This document shows positions 33,047-41,882 of a DNA stretch of 64,000 bases, in pieces. This DNA is from Sphingomonas vulcanisoli (GTDB lineage Bacteria; Pseudomonadota; Alphaproteobacteria; Sphingomonadales; Sphingomonadaceae). Below the pieces are notes generated by a model. The model ran no database searches. It was not told the origin of the DNA and saw only the letters and a list, made by a program, of their open reading frames with translations. Made by a program: the position numbers and the translations under genes. Location: assembly GCF_011761305.1 (NCBI RefSeq), contig NZ_JAAOZC010000003.1, positions 310,001 through 374,000 on the forward strand, read 5' to 3'. Positions within the stretch are counted from its first letter, which is position 1. Each line of letters opens with the position of its first letter.

Positions 33047-36000
33047 GTGAGCGCCCGCCCGAACGTCTTTTCGATTCCCCCGCATCGGGGCTTCGCCGAT
33101 GCGCTGGCGGTGGGCCTGCTGACGCGGCACGGGCGCGATCCGATGCGGCTGGCGCGCGGCGCGATCCTGCTGCCCAACGAACGCGCGGTGCGCGCGGTGC
33201 GCGATGGCTTCGTGCGCCATTCGGACGGGGGCCTGCTGCTGCCGCGGCTGGTCTCGATCGGCGATCCGGCGCTCGATGATCGGCTGGGCGCGCTGTTCGA
33301 TCCACTCGACGAGGCGACCCTGCGCCCCGCGATCGATCCGCTGCGCCGTCAGCTGATCCTCGCGCGCTTGATCGCCGATGTCCGGCGGCAGGCGGGCGCG
33401 CCTGTGGACGCCGGTGAGGCGATGCGTCTCGCCGCCGATCTGGCGCGCACACTGGATCAGCTGATCGTCGCGGAGGTGCCGATCACGCGGCTGGGCGATG
33501 TCGTGCCGGAGGCGCTGGCGGTGCATTGGCAGGCGTCGCTCGCGCTGCTCGATTTGATCCTCATGCAATGGCCCGAGGCGCTGGAGCGGCTGGGGATGAT
33601 CGATCTCGCCGCGCGGCGCAACGCGCTGATCGATCGCGCGGCGCGGGGCTGGGCCGCGCGTCCGCCCGCTACCTGGATCGCAGCGGCAGGGATCAGCGCG
33701 GCTGGCCCGGCGGTGGCGCGGCTGCTCCGCTGCGTCGCGCGCTTGCCCGATGGAATGGTCGTGCTCGCCGGTCTCGATCGGGCGATGGTGGAGGAGCAAT
33801 GGGCGGCGCTGAAGCCCGAGGAGGGACGCGCGATCGAAACCCACCCCCAGCTCGCGCTCAAGCGTCTGCTTGAAGCGATGGGCGTCGCGCGGGGCGAGGT
33901 GCGGCTGTGGCCGCGCGGCGGGGCAGGGCGGACACCCGCGGCGCGCAGCCGCGCGATCGGCCACGCCATGGCCCCGGCGGAGTTCACCGATCGCTGGCGC
34001 GATCTGCCGCCGCGCGATCGGCAATTGCCCGGCGTCCGCGCCGCCGAATTTGCCGCGCCCGCCGCAGAAGCGCAGGCGATCGCGCTGGCGCTGCGGGAGG
34101 CGATCGAAGTTCCCGGTGTGACGGCGGCGCTGGTCACCCCCGATCGCGGGCTCGCCGCGCGGGTGTCGGCGCATCTCCGCCGCTGGGGGATCGATGCGGA
34201 CGACAGCGCCGGACGCCCACTGTCCCAGCTCGCGCCCGGCACCTTGCTGCTGGCGATTGCCGACGCGCTGGCCGAGGATTTCGCGCCGGTGGCGTTGCTC
34301 ACTCTGCTCAAGCATCCGCTCGTGCGCGCGGGTGAGGAACGCGGCGGCTGGCTGGAGCAAGTCCGCACGCTCGATCGCGCTTTGCGCGGACCACGGCCCG
34401 CGCCCGGCCTTGCCGGAATCGGCCACTATCTCGCCAGCGGCGATGGCTGGCAGGCGCGCGATCGTGAGAAGGCTTTGCCGTTCTGGCGTGAGGAGGTGCT
34501 GCCGCTGCTGACGCCGCTCGCCACACAGGCCGAGTCGCTGCCGATCGGCGCGCTGTTCGCACAGCTGCGCGAAGCCGCGACGGCATTGGCAGGCGATGCC
34601 GCCTGGTCGCGCACGGCGGGGCGCGCCGCCGCCGAACTCGTTGGCGCTCTTGAGGAAAGCGGCGGCGAAGGCCCGGCGATGCTGTCGCGCGCGAGCCTGC
34701 CGGCGTTTCTGCGCGCGGTGCTGGACGCGATCGCGGTGCGTCCCCCGCAGGGCGGGCATCCCCGCATCTTCATCTGGGGCCTGATCGAAGCCCGATTGCA
34801 GCGCGCCGATCTCGTCATCGTCGGTGGTCTGAACGAGGGCATCTGGCCCGCCTTGCCCGCGCCAGACCCGTGGCTCGCGCCCGCCATCCGCGCCGCGCTG
34901 GGGCTGCCCGGCCTGGAAGAGCGGATCGGTATTCAGGCGCAGGATTTCGCGGCGGTATTGGGCGCGCCCAAGGTGCTGCTCACCCGATCGCGCCGCGATG
35001 CGCGCGCGCCCGCCATCGCCTCGCGCTTCTGGCTGCGGCTGGAGGCGATGACCGGCGGGCTGCGGCGCGTTCGGCGTTTCGGGCGCTGGGCGCAGGCGAT
35101 CGATCACGGCGGCGTGCCCGCGCCCGCCGAGCGTCCTGCGCCGAGGCCGCCGATCGCCGATCGACCCCGCCAGATCGCGGTGACCAAGCTAGATCGCCTC
35201 AAGGCCGATCCCTTCGCTTTCTATGCCGACGCGATGCTGAAACTGAAAAGCTGGGATGCAGTCGATGCCGATCCCAGCCCGGCGTGGCGGGGCACGGCGG
35301 TGCATGCGATCCTCGATGCCTGGTATCGCGAGGATGATTGCGATCCCGACAGGTTGCGGGCGCGGGCGGAAGCGTTGCTCCGCGACGTCGGCGCGCATCC
35401 CGTGCTGCGGGCGCTGTGGGCGCCGCGCCTGCTGGAAGCGATCGACTGGATCGCCGCCTATTCCGCCGAGCGTGCCGCGGAAGGACGAAAGCCGATCGCC
35501 GCCGAGGTCAAGGGCAGCATCGATCTCGATGGGCTGCGGTTGTTCGGCACCGCCGATCGCATCGATCGCTGGCCGGACGGGCGGCTGGCGATCATCGATT
35601 ACAAGACGGGCAAACCGCCCAGCACGCGCGCGGTGGAGCAGGGCTATTCGATGCAGCTCGGCCTGCTCGGCCTGATCGCTGAAATGGGCGGTTTCGCAGG
35701 CATCGGCGGCACGCCCGCCGAATTCGAATATTGGTCGCTGGCTTCGGGCAAGGACACGCTCGGCTACATGGCCTCCCCCAACAAGATCGATAAACAGGGG
35801 CGCGGCGTCCCCGCCGAGGAGTTCACCGCCCGCGCGCGGCGCGTGCTGGAAGAAGCGGCACGGCGCTGGCTGACCGGCGACGCGCCCTTCACCGCCAAAC
35901 TCCATCCCGAGCTTGCGCCTTATGGCGATTATGATCAGCTGATGCGGCTGGACGAATGGTATGGGCGTGGCACCCAATCCCCCCTCCCGCATGCGGGAGG

Positions 36001-36085
36001 GGTCGGGGGAGGGGCGAGCGAAACTCGCGCTACGTCATCCAATTCCCCTCCCCTAACCCCTCCCGCAAGCGGGAGGGGGATTTGA
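33047..36085 (+). CDS. addB: AddB, double-strand break repair nuclease/helicase-like subunit
   Basis: 1012 aa from GTG 33047. AddAB processes DNA ends for RecA loading. The N-terminal helicase-like half starts VFSIPPHRGFADALAVGLLT. The C-terminal PD-(D/E)XK nuclease is visible in RLAIIDYKTGKPPSTRAVEQ and GYSMQLGLLGL, after the RPRQIAVTKLDRLKADPFAF entry motif. The natural end appears to be YDQLMRLDEWYGRG near 35970. The last about 38 residues (from TQSPLPHAGG) come from a palindromic repeat and look foreign. The stop overlaps the addA TTG start by 4 bp. Confidence 0.93.
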   Translation: MSARPNVFSIPPHRGFADALAVGLLTRHGRDPMRLARGAILLPNERAVRAVRDGFVRHSDGGLLLPRLVSIGDPALDDRLGALFDPLDEATLRPAIDPLRRQLILARLIADVRRQAGAPVDAGEAMRLAADLARTLDQLIVAEVPITRLGDVVPEALAVHWQASLALLDLILMQWPEALERLGMIDLAARRNALIDRAARGWAARPPATWIAAAGISAAGPAVARLLRCVARLPDGMVVLAGLDRAMVEEQWAALKPEEGRAIETHPQLALKRLLEAMGVARGEVRLWPRGGAGRTPAARSRAIGHAMAPAEFTDRWRDLPPRDRQLPGVRAAEFAAPAAEAQAIALALREAIEVPGVTAALVTPDRGLAARVSAHLRRWGIDADDSAGRPLSQLAPGTLLLAIADALAEDFAPVALLTLLKHPLVRAGEERGGWLEQVRTLDRALRGPRPAPGLAGIGHYLASGDGWQARDREKALPFWREEVLPLLTPLATQAESLPIGALFAQLREAATALAGDAAWSRTAGRAAAELVGALEESGGEGPAMLSRASLPAFLRAVLDAIAVRPPQGGHPRIFIWGLIEARLQRADLVIVGGLNEGIWPALPAPDPWLAPAIRAALGLPGLEERIGIQAQDFAAVLGAPKVLLTRSRRDARAPAIASRFWLRLEAMTGGLRRVRRFGRWAQAIDHGGVPAPAERPAPRPPIADRPRQIAVTKLDRLKADPFAFYADAMLKLKSWDAVDADPSPAWRGTAVHAILDAWYREDDCDPDRLRARAEALLRDVGAHPVLRALWAPRLLEAIDWIAAYSAERAAEGRKPIAAEVKGSIDLDGLRLFGTADRIDRWPDGRLAIIDYKTGKPPSTRAVEQGYSMQLGLLGLIAEMGGFAGIGGTPAEFEYWSLASGKDTLGYMASPNKIDKQGRGVPAEEFTARARRVLEEAARRWLTGDAPFTAKLHPELAPYGDYDQLMRLDEWYGRGTQSPLPHAGGVGGGASETRATSSNSPPLTPPASGRGI
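35981..36078. repeat. Palindromic repeat embedded at the addB-addA junction
   Basis: Left arm: CCCCTCCCGCATGCGGGAGG (GG), a perfect 22-base palindrome at 35981-36002. Right arm: CCCCTCCCGC AA GCGGGAGGGG at 36057-36078. The G-rich stretch GGGGTCGGGGGAGGGG (35999-36014) can also pair with CCCCTCCCCTAACCCC (36045-36060). The element is read in frame as the AddB tail, and its end, GGGAGGGGGA, is the addA ribosome binding site. Confidence 0.88.
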
Positions 36086-39000
36086 CCGGCAAACCCAAGC
36101 CCCTCGAACGCCTGCTCGGCGAGCAGGCCGACGCTTCCGATCCCAAAAAGCTGGTCTGGCTCTCCGCCTCGGCGGGCACGGGCAAGACCCATGTACTGAC
36201 CGCGCGCGTGCTGCGCCTGTTGCTATCGGGTGCGGCACCCGGATCGATCCTTTGCCTCACCTTCACCAAGGCGGGCGCGGCAGAGATGGCCGATCGCATC
36301 CAGGCGCGGCTGGCGAGCTGGGTGCGGATGAGCGAGCCCAAGCTCAAGAAGGAGTTGTTCGCGCTCGGCGAGGCCAATGACGATCGGGCCTTGCGCAAGG
36401 CTCGGCGGCTGTTCGCGGGCGTGTTGGACGCGCCCGGGGGTGGTCTTCGCATCCAGACGATCCACGCTTTCGCCCAGACCCTGCTCGCCGCCTTCCCCGC
36501 TGAAGCCGGGCTGGTGCCGGGGTTCAAGCCGCTGGAGGGCCGCGCGGAGGCGGCGCTGGCGCGGGAGACTTTGGGGCGTCTGCTCGCCGATGCCGAGGCC
36601 CAGGGCGATCTCGGCCTGATCGCCGATGCGCAGGCGCTCAGCCGCCGGCTGGGGGAGGAAGCCGCCGAACGCTATCTCCGCCTCTGCGCACGCGCCCCGC
36701 AGGCGATGGTGGCGCTCGGCATGCGGCAGGGGATCGAGGCGCGGGTGCGCAGCGCGCTCGATGTCTGGCTCGGCGATGTCGAGGCGCGGATCATCGAGGA
36801 GTGCCGCGATTTCGATTGCGCGGGACTACGCGCGATCCGCGCCGCCAATCTCGCCTGGGGCACCAAGACCGGGCTCGATCATGCCGATCGCATCGATCGC
36901 TTCCTGAACGCGGATGCCGTGGGCCGCGCCGCGCTGCTGCCAGAGATGATCGCCATGGTGCGGACCAAGGATGGTACGCCGAGGGCGATCTCCACCAAAT
37001 TGCTCGGCTGCGATGCCGCGCATGGCGACAATTGTGAGGCTTTGGGCGAGGCGATCGGCGCTTTGGTCGGCCAGCGGACGCGCGCGGCCACCGCCGTCTT
37101 GATCGCCGCCGGGCTCCGCGCCGGTCAGGCCTATGCGCTGGCCTATGCCGAGGCCAAGCGCGCCGCAGGGGTCGTCGATTTCGACGATCTGATCCGGCTG
37201 ACGGTGGACCTGCTGGAGCAGGAGGGGATCGGCCAGTGGATCCGCTTCAAACTCGATTCGCGCATCGATCACGTCCTGATCGATGAGGGGCAGGATACCA
37301 ACCAGCGGCAATGGGCGATCGTGAAGGCGCTGGCCGACGAATATTTCGTCGAGGAGGCGGGCGAGGAAACGCGGGCGGCGCGCACCATCTTCTCGGTCGG
37401 CGATTTTAAGCAGGCGATCTTCGGCTTCCAGGGCACCGATCCCGCCAACTTCGCCGAAGCGCGCAGCTATTTCAGCGGGCGCGCCGCCGATTCGGGGCGG
37501 ACGGTCGAGCATCTCTCGATCGATCGCTCCTTCCGCTCGACCCCGCCGATCCTGACTGTGATCGATCGGCTGACCGAGACGATCGGGCGCGAGGCGATGG
37601 GGCTGGAGGACGATCTCAAATCCCACATCAGCGCCCAGGCCGACGGCCCCGGCACCGTCACGGTCTGGCAAACTGTCACTGTCGATATGGGCGAAGATGC
37701 TGAAGATCCGGAAGAAGGCTGGATCGACGACGCCGCCCGCCTCTTCGCCTCCAAGCTCGCCGAACAGGTCCGGCAATGGATCGCGGCGCCGCTCTGGCTG
37801 CCCGCCAAGAAGCGACCGCTGCGTCCCGAGGATGTGCTGATCCTGGTGCGCAAGCGCGGCGATCTCGCTTCGCTGATCGTCGCGCGCTTGCATGCGGCGG
37901 GTGTGCCGGTTGCGGGTGTCGATCGGTTGCGGCTCGATGCGCCGCTGGCGGTCAAGGATCTGATGGCGGCGGTGCGCTTCGTGCTCCAGCCCGAAGACGA
38001 TCTGACGCTCGCCTCGCTGCTGGTCTCGCCCCTGTTCGGGCTCAGCCAAGGGGCGCTCTACGAGCTGGCGTTCGGACGCTCCGGAACGCTGTGGAGCGCC
38101 TTGCTCGCCTCGGAGCAGGAGAGCGTGGTCCGCGATCTGAAGGGTCTGCTCAACGCTGCGGACTTCACCACACCCTATCAATTCCTCGAAGCCATCCTCT
38201 CCGGCCCGCTCGATGGCCGCCGCCGATTGCTGGCGCGGCTGGGTGACGAGGCGCGCGATCCGATCGAGGAACTACTCAACGCCGCACTGGCCTTCGAACG
38301 CGAAGCGACGCCGACGCTGCAACGCTTCCTCGATTGGTTCGATCGCGGCGAGGTCGAAGTAACGCGCGACCCTTCCGCCCCGCTCGATGCGGTGCGCGTG
38401 ATGACCGTCCACGGCGCCAAGGGCCTGCAAGCGCCGCTGGTGATCCTGGCCGACGCCACCGGTGATCCGACGCGCGCGCCCAAGCGCGGGCTCGAATGGT
38501 TGGTGGATGCGGAGGGCGAAGCGGTGCCGGTCATTCGCCCGCGCAAGGGTGAGGTAGCAGGGTCGCTCGCCGAAGCCGCCGAAGCACTGGAGAAGCGTGA
38601 GCTGCAGGAGCATTGGCGGCTGCTCTACGTCGCCGCGACGCGGGCGGAAGAGCGGCTCGTCATTGCCGGCTCGCTCGGCCCGCAGGCGAAGGGCATCGCC
38701 CCCGAAAAGAGCTGGTGGGCGACCTTCGCAACGGTGATGGACGGCATGGGGATCGATCCCGTCGAGGATCCTTTGTGGGTGGGGGCGCGTCATTATCGGG
38801 GCGATCGGCCGCAGCTTGCCGAGGTCCGCGCGCCACGCGCCGCTGATCGCACCATCGTCGAGGCGCCGCTTCCGGAATGGCTGCGACGATCCGCGCCGCA
38901 GGAAAGCCGTCCGCCGCGCCCGCTCGCGCCCTCCGCGCCCGGTGAGGACGATAGCGCCCAGCCGCCGCCCAGCCCGGCGATGCGCGCGGCGGCACGGCGC

Positions 39001-39522
39001 GGGCGGTTGCTCCATTCGCTATTCGAACGCTTGCCAGCGATCACGCCCGACGAACGCCACACCGCAGCGATCCGCTGGCTGACGGAATCGGCGGGGGTGG
39101 AGGATGTGGCCGAGGCAGAAGCCATCGCACGCGATGCCTGCACCATCATTGCGACGCCTGACCTGCGCGCGATCTTCTCCGATCGGGCGCTGGCGGAGGC
39201 GCCGATCGCTGCCGTGCTGGGCGATGGCATCGTCGTCGCCGGCACGGTCGATCGCTTGTTGATCGAGGCCGATCGCGTGCAGGTGATCGATTACAAGACC
39301 AGCCGCGCCGTGCCCGCCTCCGTGGACGATGTGCCGACCGGCCATCTTCGCCAGATGGCCGCCTATGTCGCCGCGTTGCGCGTCATCTTCCCCGATCGGC
39401 AGGTCGAGGCGGCGTTGCTCTATACGGCTGCGCCGGTGCTGCTGCCGCTGCCCGACGCCCTGCTCGATCGTCACAAGCCCAGCTTGCAGCCAATGCAGCA
39501 AAAGCTTGCTCTCGGCGGTTGA
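36082..39522 (+). CDS. addA: AddA, double-strand break repair helicase-nuclease
   Basis: 1146 aa from TTG 36082, with GGGAGGGGGA just upstream. It is a UvrD-type SF1 helicase with a nuclease tail. Walker A: SASAGTGKTHVLTARVLRLL; Walker B region: HVLIDEGQDTNQRQW; motif III: IFSVGDFKQAIFGFQGTDP; motif V: VMTVHGAKGLQAPLVIL; motif VI: LLYVAATRAEERLVI. The C-terminal nuclease carries VQVIDYKTSRAVPAS. It works with AddB. A longer upstream reading would run through the palindromic repeat and lacks the family start. Confidence 0.95.
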   Translation: MTGKPKPLERLLGEQADASDPKKLVWLSASAGTGKTHVLTARVLRLLLSGAAPGSILCLTFTKAGAAEMADRIQARLASWVRMSEPKLKKELFALGEANDDRALRKARRLFAGVLDAPGGGLRIQTIHAFAQTLLAAFPAEAGLVPGFKPLEGRAEAALARETLGRLLADAEAQGDLGLIADAQALSRRLGEEAAERYLRLCARAPQAMVALGMRQGIEARVRSALDVWLGDVEARIIEECRDFDCAGLRAIRAANLAWGTKTGLDHADRIDRFLNADAVGRAALLPEMIAMVRTKDGTPRAISTKLLGCDAAHGDNCEALGEAIGALVGQRTRAATAVLIAAGLRAGQAYALAYAEAKRAAGVVDFDDLIRLTVDLLEQEGIGQWIRFKLDSRIDHVLIDEGQDTNQRQWAIVKALADEYFVEEAGEETRAARTIFSVGDFKQAIFGFQGTDPANFAEARSYFSGRAADSGRTVEHLSIDRSFRSTPPILTVIDRLTETIGREAMGLEDDLKSHISAQADGPGTVTVWQTVTVDMGEDAEDPEEGWIDDAARLFASKLAEQVRQWIAAPLWLPAKKRPLRPEDVLILVRKRGDLASLIVARLHAAGVPVAGVDRLRLDAPLAVKDLMAAVRFVLQPEDDLTLASLLVSPLFGLSQGALYELAFGRSGTLWSALLASEQESVVRDLKGLLNAADFTTPYQFLEAILSGPLDGRRRLLARLGDEARDPIEELLNAALAFEREATPTLQRFLDWFDRGEVEVTRDPSAPLDAVRVMTVHGAKGLQAPLVILADATGDPTRAPKRGLEWLVDAEGEAVPVIRPRKGEVAGSLAEAAEALEKRELQEHWRLLYVAATRAEERLVIAGSLGPQAKGIAPEKSWWATFATVMDGMGIDPVEDPLWVGARHYRGDRPQLAEVRAPRAADRTIVEAPLPEWLRRSAPQESRPPRPLAPSAPGEDDSAQPPPSPAMRAAARRGRLLHSLFERLPAITPDERHTAAIRWLTESAGVEDVAEAEAIARDACTIIATPDLRAIFSDRALAEAPIAAVLGDGIVVAGTVDRLLIEADRVQVIDYKTSRAVPASVDDVPTGHLRQMAAYVAALRVIFPDRQVEAALLYTAAPVLLPLPDALLDRHKPSLQPMQQKLALGG

Positions 39523-39573
39523 GAGCGAGGGACAGCCGCCTTACATCCTCTCCAAGCATAGGAGCACGCCACG

Positions 39574-39894
39574 ATGGCCACGAAGAAGATCACCGATACC
39601 TCGTTCGAAAGCGACGTCCTCAAGGCTAGTGGCCCGGTGCTGGTCGATTTCTGGGCGGAGTGGTGCGGGCCGTGCAAGATGATCGGCCCGGCGCTGGAGG
39701 AGCTTTCGGATGAGCTCGGCGAGAAGGTGACGATCACCAAGCTCAATATCGATGAGAATCCCGATGCCCCGGCGCGTTATGGCGTGCGCGGCATCCCGAC
39801 GATGATCCTGTTCAAGGATGGCGCGCCTGCCGCCACCAAGGTTGGTGCTGCGCCCAAGGGCGCGCTCAAGGGCTGGATCGAAGGTTCGCTATGA
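39574..39894 (+). CDS. trxA: Thioredoxin
   Basis: 106 aa. A single thioredoxin fold with the canonical WCGPC active site at residues 31-35 in [15 protein letters not shown], the structural DENPD stretch and the cis-Pro loop RGIPTMILF. It reduces disulfides in the cytosol (ribonucleotide reductase, stress enzymes). AGGAG lies upstream of the ATG. It follows addA by about 50 bp and may share its transcript. Confidence 0.97.
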   Translation: MATKKITDTSFESDVLKASGPVLVDFWAEWCGPCKMIGPALEELSDELGEKVTITKLNIDENPDAPARYGVRGIPTMILFKDGAPAATKVGAAPKGALKGWIEGSL

Positions 39895-39959
39895 TCTTAC
39901 CCGCCCGCTAACCGCGTCTCGCAAGGGCGTGGTGGCGGGTGGCGCTTTAGGGGTATTGG

Positions 39960-40409
39960 ATGCGCGCTGACGCCATCGCTTCCCGTCTGATAGAAGGCCT
40001 CTATTCGGAGGCGCTTCTGCTCGCCGACGAGACGCGGGCCTATTTCGATCAGGGTAACGCATCCGAGCGCGAGGGCCTTACTCCGGCGGAGCGCGTGCTC
40101 TTTGCTTGCGAAGCCTTGAAGGCGTCGACCCGGCTTATGCAGGTGATCGGATGGCTTTTGATGCGCAAGGCGGAAGCCGCAGGCGAAGTGCCAGTGACCG
40201 ATCCTTCCGATCCAGGCCGCCGCCTGGAAGAGGTGCCCGCGATCGATGCGGATGCCCTCGCGCGCTTTCCGGCCCGCGGTCGCCAATTGGTGCTGGCCGG
40301 TTTCGATCTTCACCAGCGTGTCGCGCGGATCGATCAAGGCGATGCCGCCCAGGAACCCTCGCAAAGCCCGGCGCGCGCCTTGCTGCATCGCCTCGAACGA
40401 TCGATCTAG
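39960..40409 (+). CDS. RcdA-like DUF1465 protein (regulator of CtrA degradation)
   Basis: 149 aa, all-helical. The DUF1465 signature spans IEGLYSEALLLADETRAYFD, LTPAERVLFACEALKASTRL, and MQVIGWLLMRKAEAAGEV. In Caulobacter the member RcdA acts as an adaptor that helps ClpXP degrade CtrA during the cell cycle. Its presence is an alphaproteobacterial marker. The ATG at 39960 follows GGGG at 39950-39953. I would not transfer the exact Caulobacter role without testing. Confidence 0.88.
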   Translation: MRADAIASRLIEGLYSEALLLADETRAYFDQGNASEREGLTPAERVLFACEALKASTRLMQVIGWLLMRKAEAAGEVPVTDPSDPGRRLEEVPAIDADALARFPARGRQLVLAGFDLHQRVARIDQGDAAQEPSQSPARALLHRLERSI

Positions 40410-40464
40410 GCCTGTTTCAGCGTTGCAATTTGCCGGTAGGCTAAGCGGCTATTAGCTTCAGCGA

Positions 40465-41193
40465 ATGTTTCGCTCGGTCCTCGCCCTTCTCTGCCTGATC
40501 ACTCCACCGGTCCTCGCCAAGGATCGGTTGCCGGCCGACGCGCCCTATTGCGCGCGGCCCGGCACGCAGGCGGTTTTCCTGTCGCCGATGGGAGAGCCGT
40601 TTCGTGCCGCGCCGGGGCAGCCTTATCCATCGGTGCTATGGGTCGCGGCGGCGGATCGCAACCATGACGGCGTGATTGATCGCGGCGAGATGATCGCCGA
40701 TGCGCAACGCTTCTTCCGCATCCTCGATCGGGATCATGACGGCAAGCTCACGCCCGAGGAGATCGCGGCTTACGAAAATCAGATCGCGCCCGAAATCGCG
40801 CTCTACTCGGTGCGTGGCCGTGATTTCGGAGGTCCGTCGGGGCGTGGCGGCTTGCTGTCTGGCGTCATGCCGCGTGCGGGCGAAAGCGATTATTATGGGC
40901 CGATGGGGGCCGGGGCCTATGCCTGGCTCAACATACCGGAGCCCGTGGTCGCCGCAGACGCGGATGTCGATCGGATCATTACCGAGAAGGAATTTCTGGG
41001 CGCCGCCGGCCGCCGTTTTGAGCAGCTCGATCCCGCAGGCAAGGGCAGCATCGCGCTCAAGGATATGCCCAAGACCGCTAATCAGCAATCGCTGGAAGGA
41101 CCATGCCGGCCCCGCCCCAAGCCGCGCACGACCGAGGCCAAGCAGCGTGAGAAGGATTTGCGGGACGATGAGCGGGAAGCGATGCCGCAATGA
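40465..41193 (+). CDS. Secreted EF-hand protein
   Basis: 242 aa with a Sec signal peptide (MFRSVLALLCLITPPVLA). Two EF-hand loops are clear: DRNHDGVIDRGE near residue 70 and DRDHDGKLTPEE near 92; a third, degenerate loop DADVDRIITEKE follows near 172. It probably binds Ca2+ in the periplasm. The gene ends in a 4-bp overlap with the response-regulator start, which makes it part of the two-component operon. It could be a target or sensor aid, an inference from position. Confidence 0.88.
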   Translation: MFRSVLALLCLITPPVLAKDRLPADAPYCARPGTQAVFLSPMGEPFRAAPGQPYPSVLWVAAADRNHDGVIDRGEMIADAQRFFRILDRDHDGKLTPEEIAAYENQIAPEIALYSVRGRDFGGPSGRGGLLSGVMPRAGESDYYGPMGAGAYAWLNIPEPVVAADADVDRIITEKEFLGAAGRRFEQLDPAGKGSIALKDMPKTANQQSLEGPCRPRPKPRTTEAKQREKDLRDDEREAMPQ

Positions 41194-41882
41194 GCGAGCG
41201 CATCCTCGTCGTCGATGATGATCCCGATCTGCGCGCGCTGATCAGCGATTTCCTCGCCAATTCGGGCTATGAGGTCCAAAGCGCGGCGGACGGCGCGGGC
41301 ATGGATGCGTTTCTGACGCGCGAGAGTTTCGATCTCGTCGTGCTCGATCTGATGATGCCGGGGGAAGATGGCTTATCGATCCTCCGGCGCCTGCGCGGCG
41401 CGGGCGGGCCGGGGATCATCATGCTTTCGGCGATGGCCGAGGATACCGATCGCATCGTAGGGCTGGAGGTCGGCGCGGACGATTATCTCGCCAAGCCCTG
41501 TAACCCGCGCGAGCTCCTTGCCCGGGTCCGCGCGGTGCTGCGGCGGCGGGCCGAGCTGCCGACGAGCGGACCGGCGGGAAAGATCCGGCGCTTCGGTATC
41601 TGGACCCTCGATATCGTCCAGCGCACGTTGGAGCGGCCGGGATTGGAGGCCGTGCAGCTTACAGACGGCGAATTCCGCATCCTCACCGCCTTCCTCGATC
41701 GCCCGCAGCGGGTGATGAGCCGCGATCAACTGATCGAACATGCGCGCGGCCTGGGCAGCGATGTCTTCGATCGCGCGATCGATGTAACGATCAGCCGGCT
41801 GCGCAAGAAGCTGAGCCCCGACGATCCGATCCGCACCGTGCGCAACGAAGGCTATATGTTCGCGCTGCGGGTGGAGGGATGA
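41190..41882 (+). CDS. OmpR-family response regulator
   Basis: 230 aa. The receiver domain has the acidic pair DDDPD near residue 10, phospho-acceptor Asp in LVVLDLMMPGEDG near 55 and Lys in DDYLAKPCNPRELL. The C-terminal winged helix (about 130-228) ends with DVFDRAIDVTISRLRKKLSP and RTVRNEGYMFAL. It is coupled to the upstream EF-hand gene and downstream kinase gene by 4-bp overlaps, so all three are translated together. Confidence 0.95.
   Translation: MSERILVVDDDPDLRALISDFLANSGYEVQSAADGAGMDAFLTRESFDLVVLDLMMPGEDGLSILRRLRGAGGPGIIMLSAMAEDTDRIVGLEVGADDYLAKPCNPRELLARVRAVLRRRAELPTSGPAGKIRRFGIWTLDIVQRTLERPGLEAVQLTDGEFRILTAFLDRPQRVMSRDQLIEHARGLGSDVFDRAIDVTISRLRKKLSPDDPIRTVRNEGYMFALRVEG

Noticed and set aside
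33017-35107. A 696-codon minus-strand frame opposite addB
   Set aside because: Same low-complexity, basic composition and no start signals; addB is well supported by nuclease motifs.
35956-36082. A longer AddA beginning at 35956
   Set aside because: The extra N-terminus is encoded entirely by the palindromic repeat and lacks any family match; TTG 36082 has a strong ribosome binding site.
39895-39945. Terminator after trxA (ACCCGCC ... GGCGGGT)
   Set aside because: Arms are 7 bp, but the loop is about 34 nt and no T-run follows; not strong enough to list.
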